Shown one piece after another: positions 56,943 to 64,000 of a DNA stretch of 64,000 bases (position 1 is its first letter; every line of letters starts with the position of its first letter). A model generated the notes under the pieces. It made no database searches, was not told the DNA's origin, and saw nothing but the letters and a program-made list of their open reading frames with translations. A program made the translations under genes and the position numbers. The DNA is from Rhodoferax sp. U2-2l (lineage in GTDB: Bacteria > Pseudomonadota > Gammaproteobacteria > Burkholderiales > Burkholderiaceae_C), in NCBI RefSeq assembly GCF_020594515.1, contig NZ_JAJCTH010000019.1, forward strand, positions 1-64,000, in the 5' to 3' direction.

Positions 56943-58955
56943 TCAGTCTTCCAGACGCAGGGTGATGAAGGCCTGCTTTTGAAACAGGTGCTCGCGCTTG
57001 AAATCTGCGTAGGCCGAGCCCAGGTTCTGCACCACCAGCGCCAGTTCACCGCGGCGTGCGCCCCAGCGCATGGCTTTGGCCAGGCGCAGGTCGGTCCGGG
57101 TGCGCGCTTGCGGGCGGTCGGCCACCAGACCCATCGCGCTGTTCTCGGAATGCAACAGCGTCAGGTCCAGCTGACCCGGCAATTGCTGGAAATAGGCCAG
57201 TGAGCTGGCGCGCCTGGGTGTGGCGGCGTTGATTTCGTCATCCCCCGGCGCAAAGTGCGAGTTGTCGATCCATGTCTGGTTGAAGATGATCTGCGCGCCT
57301 TGCCATGGCTGCCATTTGACCTGGTATTCGGCGCCTTGCAGGTCAAAGGCCGGGTTGTTGGCGTAGTCTTTGCCGATCCGCCCGCTGCGAATGTCGATCA
57401 GCTTGTCAAACCGCTCCTGAAACAGCCGCACATCCACCGCGACGCCCCAGGCAGAGAAATCGCCCAAATAACCCACTTCTTTGGCCAACAGCGTTTCGGG
57501 CACGGTCTGGCCGGTCGCCTGGGTGTCCACCTGCACACCCAGCAAGGGAACATCAAATTGCCGGTCGGCAAACTTTTCATAGGTGCTGGGCGGCCGGAAC
57601 GCCTTGGACACGCCCGCACGCAGCGTGTGGCCAGGCGCCAGGTGCCAATTCATCATCAGACGCGGTGCCAGAGTGTTGCCGGTGACGCTGCTTTTTTCGG
57701 CCAGGGCACCCGCATTGAGCAGCCAATCGGGCGCCAGCCGCCACTCCAGATTGCCAAACAGGCGCAAGAACTCGGTGTCAAAGGCTGCACTGGTGTTGTA
57801 CAGCGGCGCCGAGACAATCCGTTCGCTTCGGTATTCGCCACCCAGCACACTGCGCAGTGTGTTGCTGTGGCGCTGGGTGTACTGCACCGACACCGCGTTG
57901 CTGCTGGCACGGCCGTCGGCATTGACGCTATAAAAATCACTTGGGGTGAACGCCTGAAAACACGCCGCTTTATAGGGGTCCTTCAAACCTGGGCAGAGGT
58001 TGAGCAGACCAACCGGAAACTCTTCCCGGTAACGCTCCTGGCTACGCGACAGCTTGAACGCCACATCTTCTTCGCTACTCAGCGCCAGCTTGTAATCCAG
58101 TTGGGCGTAGGCCGAATCAAAACCAAAGGGCCGTTGCGGGTCAAGCGCCCAATTGGGCTGACCGCGACCCGCATCCAGGTTCAGGGCCCCCAGTCGCAGC
58201 TGCACCTCGTGACCAGGCGCCGGGTACAGGTCTGAGCGGAAGTTCACCCGGCTCACCGAATTGCGGTCATAAGCGCCTTCCAGACCCTCATCGGCCCGGC
58301 GGTCAACACTCAGCCTGAAGCTGCCAGAGCCAACGCCCCAGCCCACGCTGGCCAGCGCGTCATGGATGCCGTTTTCGCCAGTGGTGACCGCCCCCCGCGC
58401 ACCCAGAGAGTCAGCGGTGTGGCGCGTCACGATGTTGATCACCCCCAAAAAGGCGCGGGCGCCATAAGCCGCCGAGTTGGAGCCGCGCAACACCTCGATG
58501 CGCTCAATGTCGTCCAGCGCGACCGTCTGCAGGCCCGGCGCAATGCTCCCAATGAAAAACGGCGAGTATGCCGAGCGACCATCCACGAGCAACTCCACCC
58601 GGTTGGAATAGCGCCCGAAGATGCCGTGGTAACCCACCTGCGGCGCCACACTTTCAAACGCATTGCTGACCCGAAACCCCGGCACCAGCCGCATCAGATC
58701 GGCCACGTCGCGCGCGCCGGAGCGGCGGATCATGTCGCGGTCCAGGATCGTCACCGCACCGGGCGTTTCGTCGAGGCGCTGCGGCAGGCGCGACACGCTC
58801 AGCACAATCGGCATGTCGCTCAGGAAATCGTTTTCAGACACCGACGTGACATCCTGTGCCAGGGCCGGGGCGAGGGCCAGCAGCCCCCCCGCTGTGAGGA
58901 CGGCTGCATACAAGAGAGCTCTCGCCCTGGCAAGGGCGGGTGAAGTGGGCCACAT
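56943..58955 (-). CDS. TonB-dependent outer-membrane receptor
   Basis: The 670-residue protein has a signal peptide (cleaved after ALA, residue 33), a TonB-box-like segment (MPIVLSVSRLPQRLDETPGA), a plug domain (to about 180: IRRSGARDVADLMRLVPGF, YHGIFGRYSNRVELLVDGRS, EVLRGSNSAAYGARAFLGV, INIVTRH) and a 22-strand-type barrel ending in LFQKQAFITLRLED. It resembles BtuB/colicin-I-type receptors but has no N-terminal signalling (STN) domain. The start at 58955 gives the signal peptide; the longer frame to 59057 does not. It opens the receptor, binding-protein and kinase operon. The ligand is unknown. Confidence 0.9.
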   Translation of the reverse strand: MWPTSPALARARALLYAAVLTAGGLLALAPALAQDVTSVSENDFLSDMPIVLSVSRLPQRLDETPGAVTILDRDMIRRSGARDVADLMRLVPGFRVSNAFESVAPQVGYHGIFGRYSNRVELLVDGRSAYSPFFIGSIAPGLQTVALDDIERIEVLRGSNSAAYGARAFLGVINIVTRHTADSLGARGAVTTGENGIHDALASVGWGVGSGSFRLSVDRRADEGLEGAYDRNSVSRVNFRSDLYPAPGHEVQLRLGALNLDAGRGQPNWALDPQRPFGFDSAYAQLDYKLALSSEEDVAFKLSRSQERYREEFPVGLLNLCPGLKDPYKAACFQAFTPSDFYSVNADGRASSNAVSVQYTQRHSNTLRSVLGGEYRSERIVSAPLYNTSAAFDTEFLRLFGNLEWRLAPDWLLNAGALAEKSSVTGNTLAPRLMMNWHLAPGHTLRAGVSKAFRPPSTYEKFADRQFDVPLLGVQVDTQATGQTVPETLLAKEVGYLGDFSAWGVAVDVRLFQERFDKLIDIRSGRIGKDYANNPAFDLQGAEYQVKWQPWQGAQIIFNQTWIDNSHFAPGDDEINAATPRRASSLAYFQQLPGQLDLTLLHSENSAMGLVADRPQARTRTDLRLAKAMRWGARRGELALVVQNLGSAYADFKREHLFQKQAFITLRLED

Positions 58956-59006
58956 GGCGTTCCAATCGTTCTGGTTGTTTTCCCAGATTTTGCCCTGCGC
59001 CACCCC

Positions 59007-59045
59007 CTGCCAACTGACACACGTCACAGAAGGAACAGTTGTCAG
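59007..59045. promoter_or_regulatory. Inverted repeat upstream of the receptor operon
   Basis: CTGCCAACTG (59007-59016) and CAGTTGTCAG (59036-59045) are inverted copies with one mismatch and a 19-bp spacer. A smaller dyad, TGAC-ACAC-GTCA (59015-59026), overlaps its left arm. They lie 51-90 bp upstream of the receptor start in the 105-bp gap after pirin. A NarL-type regulator could bind here. Confidence 0.4.
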
Positions 59046-59060
59046 CTCACAGGCCACTCT

Positions 59061-59759
59061 TCAGTCAGCCAGGGCAAACACCAGCACTTCGGCATCGACC
59101 GCGTCGCGCAGTGTGAGCGCGGCCTCGTCGGCCAGCAGCGCGGCGTCACCGGTATGCAGTGTCAGGCCATTCACCACCAGCTCGCCGCGCACCAGGTGCA
59201 CATAGGCCTTGGTCACACCGTCCAGCGCCAGGGACGCGGTTTGACCGGCATTGAGCAGCCCCGCGTACAACCGGGCATCGGCGTGGAGCGTGACCGAGCC
59301 GTCTGCCCCGTCGGGTGACGCCACCAGCCGCAGGCGACCCTGCTTGTCAGCATCCGTGAACATCTTTTGCTCATAACCGGGCGCGATGCCCTGCACATGG
59401 GGCTCGATCCAGATTTGCAGGAAATGCGTGTCGGTAGCGGCATGGTTGAACTCGCTGTGCTGCACACCCCGGCCCGCACTCATGCGCTGCACCTCGCCCG
59501 GCTGGATGGTTTGCACGTTGCCCAGGCTGTCTTTGTGCGCCAGGGCGCCCGACATCACATAAGAGATGATCTCCATGTCGCGGTGACCATGCGTGCCAAA
59601 GCCCTTGCCGGGTGCAATGCGGTCTTCGTTGATCACCCGCAAATTGCCCCAGCCCATGTGCGCGGGATCGTGATAGCCGGCAAATGAGAAGCTGTGAAAC
59701 GACTTGAGCCAGCCGTGGTCGGCGTAACCGCGTTCTTGCGAGGGTCTGAGCGTGATCAT
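59061..59759 (-). CDS. Pirin family protein
   Basis: The 232-residue bicupin starts MITLRPSQERGYADHGWLKS and has the metal-binding motif THGHRDMEIISYVMSG (histidines near 57-59 and a Glu) and RMSAGRGVQHSEFN. Proteins like YhaK/YhhW have quercetinase activity or act in stress responses; the role here is unknown. The start at 59759 is preferred over one five codons upstream. It is divergent from a LysR regulator and ends 105 bp before the receptor start on the same strand. Confidence 0.92.
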   Translation of the reverse strand: MITLRPSQERGYADHGWLKSFHSFSFAGYHDPAHMGWGNLRVINEDRIAPGKGFGTHGHRDMEIISYVMSGALAHKDSLGNVQTIQPGEVQRMSAGRGVQHSEFNHAATDTHFLQIWIEPHVQGIAPGYEQKMFTDADKQGRLRLVASPDGADGSVTLHADARLYAGLLNAGQTASLALDGVTKAYVHLVRGELVVNGLTLHTGDAALLADEAALTLRDAVDAEVLVFALAD

Positions 59760-59868
59760 GGGGCACCTGTTCAAAGGGGAAAACTTGACTTTAACTTTGC
59801 CAGCGTGGTGGCGGGACCAAGCGCTTTGATGGCATCATTCAAACGTTTCGAACAAAAAACCACCCAAC

Positions 59869-60804
59869 ATGCAAATCGCCCGCAAAGTCCTGACCCCCGA
59901 CGCACTGGCCATGTTGCAAACCATTGCCGACACCGGCAGTTTTGCGGCGGCCGCGCGGGCGCTGGGCATGGTACCCAGTGCGCTGACCTACCGCGTGCGG
60001 CAGATGGAAGACGCGCTGGATGTGTTGCTGTTTGACCGCAGCTCGCGCCAGGCGGTGGCCACCCCCGCCGGGCTGGAGCTGCTGCGCGAGGGTGAACGCC
60101 TGCTGCAAGAGATCGACGCCGTGGCCAACCGCGTCAAACGTGTGGCCACCGGCTGGGAGCCGCAGTTCACCATCGCGGTGGACAGCATCATCGCCAAGAC
60201 CACCGTGCTGGAACTGTGTGAACGTTTCCTGGCCGACGCACCACCCACCCGCATCCGGCTGCGCGACGAAACCCTGTCCGGCACGCTGGAAGCACTCACC
60301 AGTGGCCAGGCTGACCTGGCGCTGGGTGTGGCCGACCTGACGCAAAACACCGGTCTGCACAGCCAGCCGCTGGGTGATGTGCCGTTTGTGTTTGCGGTGG
60401 CGCCGCACCACCCGCTGGCCGGTGCCGCCGAGCCGCTGTGTGATGAAGAACTGCGCCAGCACCGCGTGGTGGCCGTGGCCGACACCGTCAGCCGGGGTCG
60501 CGGCATGAGCATCGGGCTGCTGGGCGGCCAGGACGTGCTGACCGTGGCGACCATGCACGACAAGCTCGACGCGCAGATGCGCGGCCTGGGCTGCGGTTTT
60601 TTACCCGAATCGATGATCGTGGACCACCTGGCCACCGGGCGTCTGGTGGTCAAAACCACCACCCGGGCGCCCCGGGTGATCAGCGTCGACTACGTCTGGC
60701 GCGCCACCAGCACCACGCCCGGGCGCGCGCTGCAATGGTGGCTGAACGTGCTGAGCAGTCAAAACACCCGCGCGGCGCTGCTGCACCGGCACCGGGGCGT
60801 GTAA
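59869..60804 (+). CDS. LysR-family transcriptional regulator
   Basis: The 311-residue protein has an N-terminal winged helix (about 10-70: TIADTGSFAAAARALGMVPS with ALTYRVRQMEDAL) and an effector domain (about 95-300). The MVPSALTYRVRQME form is typical of the YhaJ/PirR-like group, which often lies next to pirin genes. It is divergent from pirin with a 109-bp gap and probably controls it. Confidence 0.9.
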   Translation: MQIARKVLTPDALAMLQTIADTGSFAAAARALGMVPSALTYRVRQMEDALDVLLFDRSSRQAVATPAGLELLREGERLLQEIDAVANRVKRVATGWEPQFTIAVDSIIAKTTVLELCERFLADAPPTRIRLRDETLSGTLEALTSGQADLALGVADLTQNTGLHSQPLGDVPFVFAVAPHHPLAGAAEPLCDEELRQHRVVAVADTVSRGRGMSIGLLGGQDVLTVATMHDKLDAQMRGLGCGFLPESMIVDHLATGRLVVKTTTRAPRVISVDYVWRATSTTPGRALQWWLNVLSSQNTRAALLHRHRGV

Positions 60805-60885
60805 AGTCGGTCCCATCGGCGTCGACACGCTTTCCATCTCAAATACAACACGACGCCCGCGTTTTTTACCTCTGGAGAACAACAC

Positions 60886-61941
60886 ATGAACAAATCCCCC
60901 CGCATCCGCCAACACATCGCCATCATCGGCGCGGGCATGGCGGGTGTCACCTGCGCACGCACGTTGACGCAGGCCGGCCACACCGTCACCCTGTTTGAAA
61001 AAAGCGCGGGCCTGGGCGGGCGCATGGCCACCCGCGACAGCGCTTTTGGCTCGTTTGACCACGGCACCCAGTATTTCACCGCGCGTGACCCGCGTTTTGT
61101 GATGGCGCTGGAAACCTCGCCCACCCTGGTCAAGCGCTGGAGCGCCAACGCGGTGCAAGTGATTGACGAAACCGGCCAGGTCAGCACATCGGCCTCGCCG
61201 GTCAACGAAGCGCACTGGGTCGGCGTGCCGGGCATGACGGCGCTGGTGGCCGGTTGGGCGCAGGAGCTGAAGGCGCCCAGCCAGATTGAGCTGCAAACCC
61301 GGGTGACCCTGATCGAGCCCGATGCGGTCAAACCCGGCCACTGGCAACTGCGCACCGAAGGTCCGGATGATGCGCGCCACGTGTACTCTGGCTTCAGCGC
61401 TGTGTTGCTGGCCATCCCCAGTGCGCAAGCGCAAAGCTTGCTACAAACCTCGAAGCTGGCCGAGGCCTGGATACCGCGGCTGGGCGAGGTCGAGATGGCG
61501 CCGTGCTGGACGCTGATGCTGGCTTTTCCGCAGGCCATGCAACCCGATCTGTCCACGCTGGGCCCGCAGTGGAGCGCTGCACGCAGCAAACACCACCGCA
61601 TTGCCTGGCTGGCGCGCGAGTCCAGCAAACCCGGCCGCAGCCCGATCGAGCGCTGGACCGTACAAGCCAGCGCCGAATGGTCCAAGGAACATCTGCAGGA
61701 CGACCCGGCGCGGGTGGAAGCCAAATTGCTCAAGGCCTTTGGCGAGGTCACCGGCATCCACGCCGAACCCGCCCATGTGGACAGCCAGCGCTGGCTGTAC
61801 GCCAAAACCTCCCGCCCGCTGGGCCAAAGCCACCTGTTCAACGCCGACCAGGGGCTGGGCGTGTGCGGTGACTGGTGCCTGGGTTACCGGGTGGAAAGCG
61901 CCTTTGTCTCCGGGCTGGAACTGGCACTCTCGGTGGTGTGA
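60886..61941 (+). CDS. Renalase-like FAD-dependent oxidoreductase
   Basis: The 351-residue flavoprotein has an N-terminal Rossmann motif (GAGMAG at 15-20, [15 protein letters not shown] near 35-50) and the pattern [15 protein letters not shown] seen in bacterial renalase-type amine oxidases, which oxidise off-pathway dihydro-NAD(P) isomers. [19 protein letters not shown] near the C-terminus binds FAD. It follows the LysR gene by 81 bp and overlaps gluQ by 4 bp (GTGA). The substrate assignment is by family only. Confidence 0.85.
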   Translation: MNKSPRIRQHIAIIGAGMAGVTCARTLTQAGHTVTLFEKSAGLGGRMATRDSAFGSFDHGTQYFTARDPRFVMALETSPTLVKRWSANAVQVIDETGQVSTSASPVNEAHWVGVPGMTALVAGWAQELKAPSQIELQTRVTLIEPDAVKPGHWQLRTEGPDDARHVYSGFSAVLLAIPSAQAQSLLQTSKLAEAWIPRLGEVEMAPCWTLMLAFPQAMQPDLSTLGPQWSAARSKHHRIAWLARESSKPGRSPIERWTVQASAEWSKEHLQDDPARVEAKLLKAFGEVTGIHAEPAHVDSQRWLYAKTSRPLGQSHLFNADQGLGVCGDWCLGYRVESAFVSGLELALSVV

Positions 61942-62897
61942 ACCCCTACACCGGTCGCTTCGCGCCCTCGCCCACCGGGCCATTGCATGCAGGCTCGCTG
62001 GTGGCGGCGCTGGCCAGCTGGCTGGACGCCTGCGCCCACGGCGGCCGTTGGCTGGTGCGCATCGAAGATGTGGACACCACCCGCTGCCTGCCCGGGTTGG
62101 ACCGCATCATCCTGGCCCAACTGGCGCAATGTGGCCTGCACAGCGACCTGCCTCCGCTCTACCAGTCACAACGCAGCGCCGCCTACCAGCAGGCGCTGGA
62201 GGCGCTGGTGCAGCGCGGCTTGGCCTACCCCTGCGCCTGCACCCGCCAACAGATCCAAGCCGCGCTGGCGCAACACGGCACCGCCAAACCACGCCATGGC
62301 GAGCTGATTTACCCCGGCACCTGCCGCAACGGCCTGCACGGCGCTACGGCGCGGGCGTGGCGGCTGCGCACCGACCTGGCGCCCCCAACATCAGCCCTGA
62401 CATCGTCGGTAAGCTGGGTTGACCGACGCCTGGGCGCCCAGCAGCAGGACGTGGCCTTTGACGTAGGCGACTTTGTCTTGAAACGCGCCGACGGCTGCTT
62501 TGCCTACCAGCTCGCGGTGGTGGTGGACGACGCGGCACAAGGCATCACCGACGTGGTGCGCGGCGAAGACCTGGCCGACAACACCGCGCGGCAGATCCTG
62601 CTGCAACGCGCGCTGGGCCTGCCCACGCCGCGTTACCTGCACACACCGCTGGTGCGGGGTGACAACGGCGAAAAACTCTCCAAGCAGAACGGCGCGGCGG
62701 CGCTGAACCTGCAAGACCCTTTGACCGCGCTGAACCAGGCCGCCCAGGCGCTTGGCCTGCCGCCACAGGCGGGCCCGGTGCCTGAAGCGTTGTTGTTCTG
62801 GAACCGCCAGTGGCAGGCCCTGTGGCAAGGGCGACAGGTTGCGGTTCCCAAAATACAAACGCCTGCACATAATGCGCTCGGGAGTACTCCAAAATGA
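61938..62897 (+). CDS. gluQ: Glutamyl-Q tRNA(Asp) synthetase
   Basis: The 319-residue paralogue of glutamyl-tRNA synthetase attaches glutamate to queuosine in tRNA(Asp). It has the HIGH-like [13 protein letters not shown], the zinc ligands in YPCACTRQQ and [25 protein letters not shown] and the KMSKS-like EKLSKQNG, but no anticodon-binding domain, which gives the short length. The start is GTG at 61938, 4 bp inside the previous stop. It overlaps the next gene by 4 bp. Confidence 0.94.
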   Translation: MNPYTGRFAPSPTGPLHAGSLVAALASWLDACAHGGRWLVRIEDVDTTRCLPGLDRIILAQLAQCGLHSDLPPLYQSQRSAAYQQALEALVQRGLAYPCACTRQQIQAALAQHGTAKPRHGELIYPGTCRNGLHGATARAWRLRTDLAPPTSALTSSVSWVDRRLGAQQQDVAFDVGDFVLKRADGCFAYQLAVVVDDAAQGITDVVRGEDLADNTARQILLQRALGLPTPRYLHTPLVRGDNGEKLSKQNGAAALNLQDPLTALNQAAQALGLPPQAGPVPEALLFWNRQWQALWQGRQVAVPKIQTPAHNALGSTPK

Positions 62898-64000
62898 CAC
62901 ACCCTCTGGAAGCGACACTGTCCTTTGCCCGCGAGCCTGCACACTCTGTGACCGAGGCCAGCGAAGCCATTGTCGGGTTGCTAGGCTACACGGCGCGGCA
63001 ATTTCTGGACGGATCGGTGCAATGGCACCAGCTGGTGCATGCCGATGACCAGGACATCATCGATTGGCTCTTTTCCCCAGACCTGACCCCCAGCCAGGGC
63101 ATCTTCAACATCCGACTGCGTCACGCCGATGGCCGCATTCGCTGCCTCAAAGGTCACTACACCCTGACGCTGCCTGCAGACCAACCCGGCGACCTGCAAC
63201 TTCGCCTGACAGACGTCAGAACCTTGCACCATGGCAGCCCGGCCATCTTTCTTCCCAACTTCATGGCGATGATGGAGAACACGGATGACTTCATCTACTT
63301 CAAGGACCGCAACCACGTTTTCACCGCAGCCAGCCAGACACTGGTGAGCGTCACCAAGGCCGCCAGACACTGGACAGACCTGATCGGTAAAACCGATTAC
63401 GACGTGTTTCCCGAGGCTTATGCCGATTTGTATTACCGCCTGGAGAAACAGGTGTTTGTCGGCAACCCCATTGCCCACGAAGTTCAGGGCTACCTGGCCA
63501 ACGACGGCCACGCCGGCTGGGTGGACAACCGCAAGTACCCCATGACCGACGCCCAAGGCAACATCATCGGCCTGTTTGGCATTGCCCGAGACATATCCGA
63601 CCTCAAACGCGCCGAAAATACGCTGCTGGAGAGCGAACACAGCTTCAAGACAATTTTTGAGCAACTGCCGTCCATCTCGGTCCAGGGCTATGACCGCCAA
63701 CGCCGGGTCATTTTCTGGAACCAGGCCAGCCAAACGCTATACGGATACACCCGTGAACAGGCACTGGGAAGTCAACTCGAAGACTTGATCATCCCGGAGC
63801 CGATGCGCGACACCGTCATCGGTTTGGTGGACGCGTGGTCCCGTGGCGGCCCGGCCATTCCGTCGTCTGAATTGACCCTGCAGAGCGCCAGCGGTGCACC
63901 AGTGGAAGTGTTTTCCAGCCACGTCATGGTCAACAACCACTCCGGCGCACCAGAGTTGTATTGCATCGACATCGACATCTCCGAGCGGAAAAAGGCAGAG
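62894..64000 (+). CDS. Multi-PAS signalling protein, truncated by the window edge
   Basis: 369 codons are open from the ATG at 62894 to the window end with no stop. Three PAS-type units follow one another: about 20-115 ([15 protein letters not shown], then [10 protein letters not shown]), 125-240 ([20 protein letters not shown], ending [16 protein letters not shown]) and 250-369 ([20 protein letters not shown], ending [13 protein letters not shown]). The last segment is the usual linker before a further PAS, GGDEF/EAL or kinase domain, which lies outside the window. No signal peptide or membrane helix is visible. The start overlaps gluQ by 4 bp (ATGA). The output type is unknown. Confidence 0.8.
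   Translation, partial: MTHPLEATLSFAREPAHSVTEASEAIVGLLGYTARQFLDGSVQWHQLVHADDQDIIDWLFSPDLTPSQGIFNIRLRHADGRIRCLKGHYTLTLPADQPGDLQLRLTDVRTLHHGSPAIFLPNFMAMMENTDDFIYFKDRNHVFTAASQTLVSVTKAARHWTDLIGKTDYDVFPEAYADLYYRLEKQVFVGNPIAHEVQGYLANDGHAGWVDNRKYPMTDAQGNIIGLFGIARDISDLKRAENTLLESEHSFKTIFEQLPSISVQGYDRQRRVIFWNQASQTLYGYTREQALGSQLEDLIIPEPMRDTVIGLVDAWSRGGPAIPSSELTLQSASGAPVEVFSSHVMVNNHSGAPELYCIDIDISERKKAE

Overview
The window looks like a chromosomal segment of a betaproteobacterium of the Comamonadaceae (Rhodoferax/Polaromonas-like). This rests on high GC, the gene orders hom-thrC-moeA-moaD-moaE, rpsF-priB-rpsR-rplI-dnaB and ribD-ribE-ribB-ribH-nusB, and copies of an AT-rich palindromic repeat (core AATAAGGGCTAGAG) that I remember as typical of this family. 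The species is an inference. I saw no rRNA, tRNA, CRISPR array, insertion sequence or prophage.

Layout. 0-5 kb: a TRAP transporter (dctPQM) diverges from a D-mannonate dehydratase-like gene, with a FadR-type GntR regulator facing it; this is probably a sugar-acid uptake and catabolism locus. 5-9 kb: a same-strand run of soluble histidine kinase, REC-TPR response regulator, MFS permease and the GntR regulator. 9-14.4 kb: an orphan GH19 lysozyme-like enzyme, then clpB behind a textbook sigma-32 promoter, then fadD. 14.5-21.5 kb: molybdenum cofactor genes (moaE with an in-frame repeat-derived insertion, moaD, moeA, mobB), threonine genes (thrC, hom) and an alanine-type aminotransferase. 21.6-24.5 kb: Mth938-domain protein, peroxiredoxin, PIN-PhoH ATPase. 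24.6-27.7 kb: dnaB and the rpsF operon. 27.7-34.8 kb: a fused sodium:solute symporter, ppsA and its regulator ppsR (divergent), a TonB-like protein and a small membrane protein. 34.8-39.5 kb: DinG-like helicase, thiolase and a LysR regulator. 39.7-45 kb: the riboflavin operon with nusB and an aminotransferase. 45-47.5 kb: ybgC-tolQRA. 47.5-53.4 kb: thiC with a TPP riboswitch, then dnaE. 53.4-59 kb: a LuxR-type response regulator facing an operon of TonB-dependent receptor, periplasmic binding protein and hybrid sensor kinase. 59-64 kb: pirin, LysR regulator, renalase-like oxidoreductase, gluQ and a truncated multi-PAS signalling protein.

Most of the window is housekeeping sequence. The strongest candidate for an undescribed system is the 53.4-59 kb cluster: an outer-membrane receptor, a periplasmic binding protein and a hybrid kinase that are close-packed or translationally coupled, with a dedicated response regulator and no ABC permease or ATPase. 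It reads as a binding-protein-based sensory pathway, not an importer. Next are the insertion of repeat DNA inside moaE and the HK/REC-TPR/MFS/GntR run. All assignments come from reading the sequence; no database search was possible.
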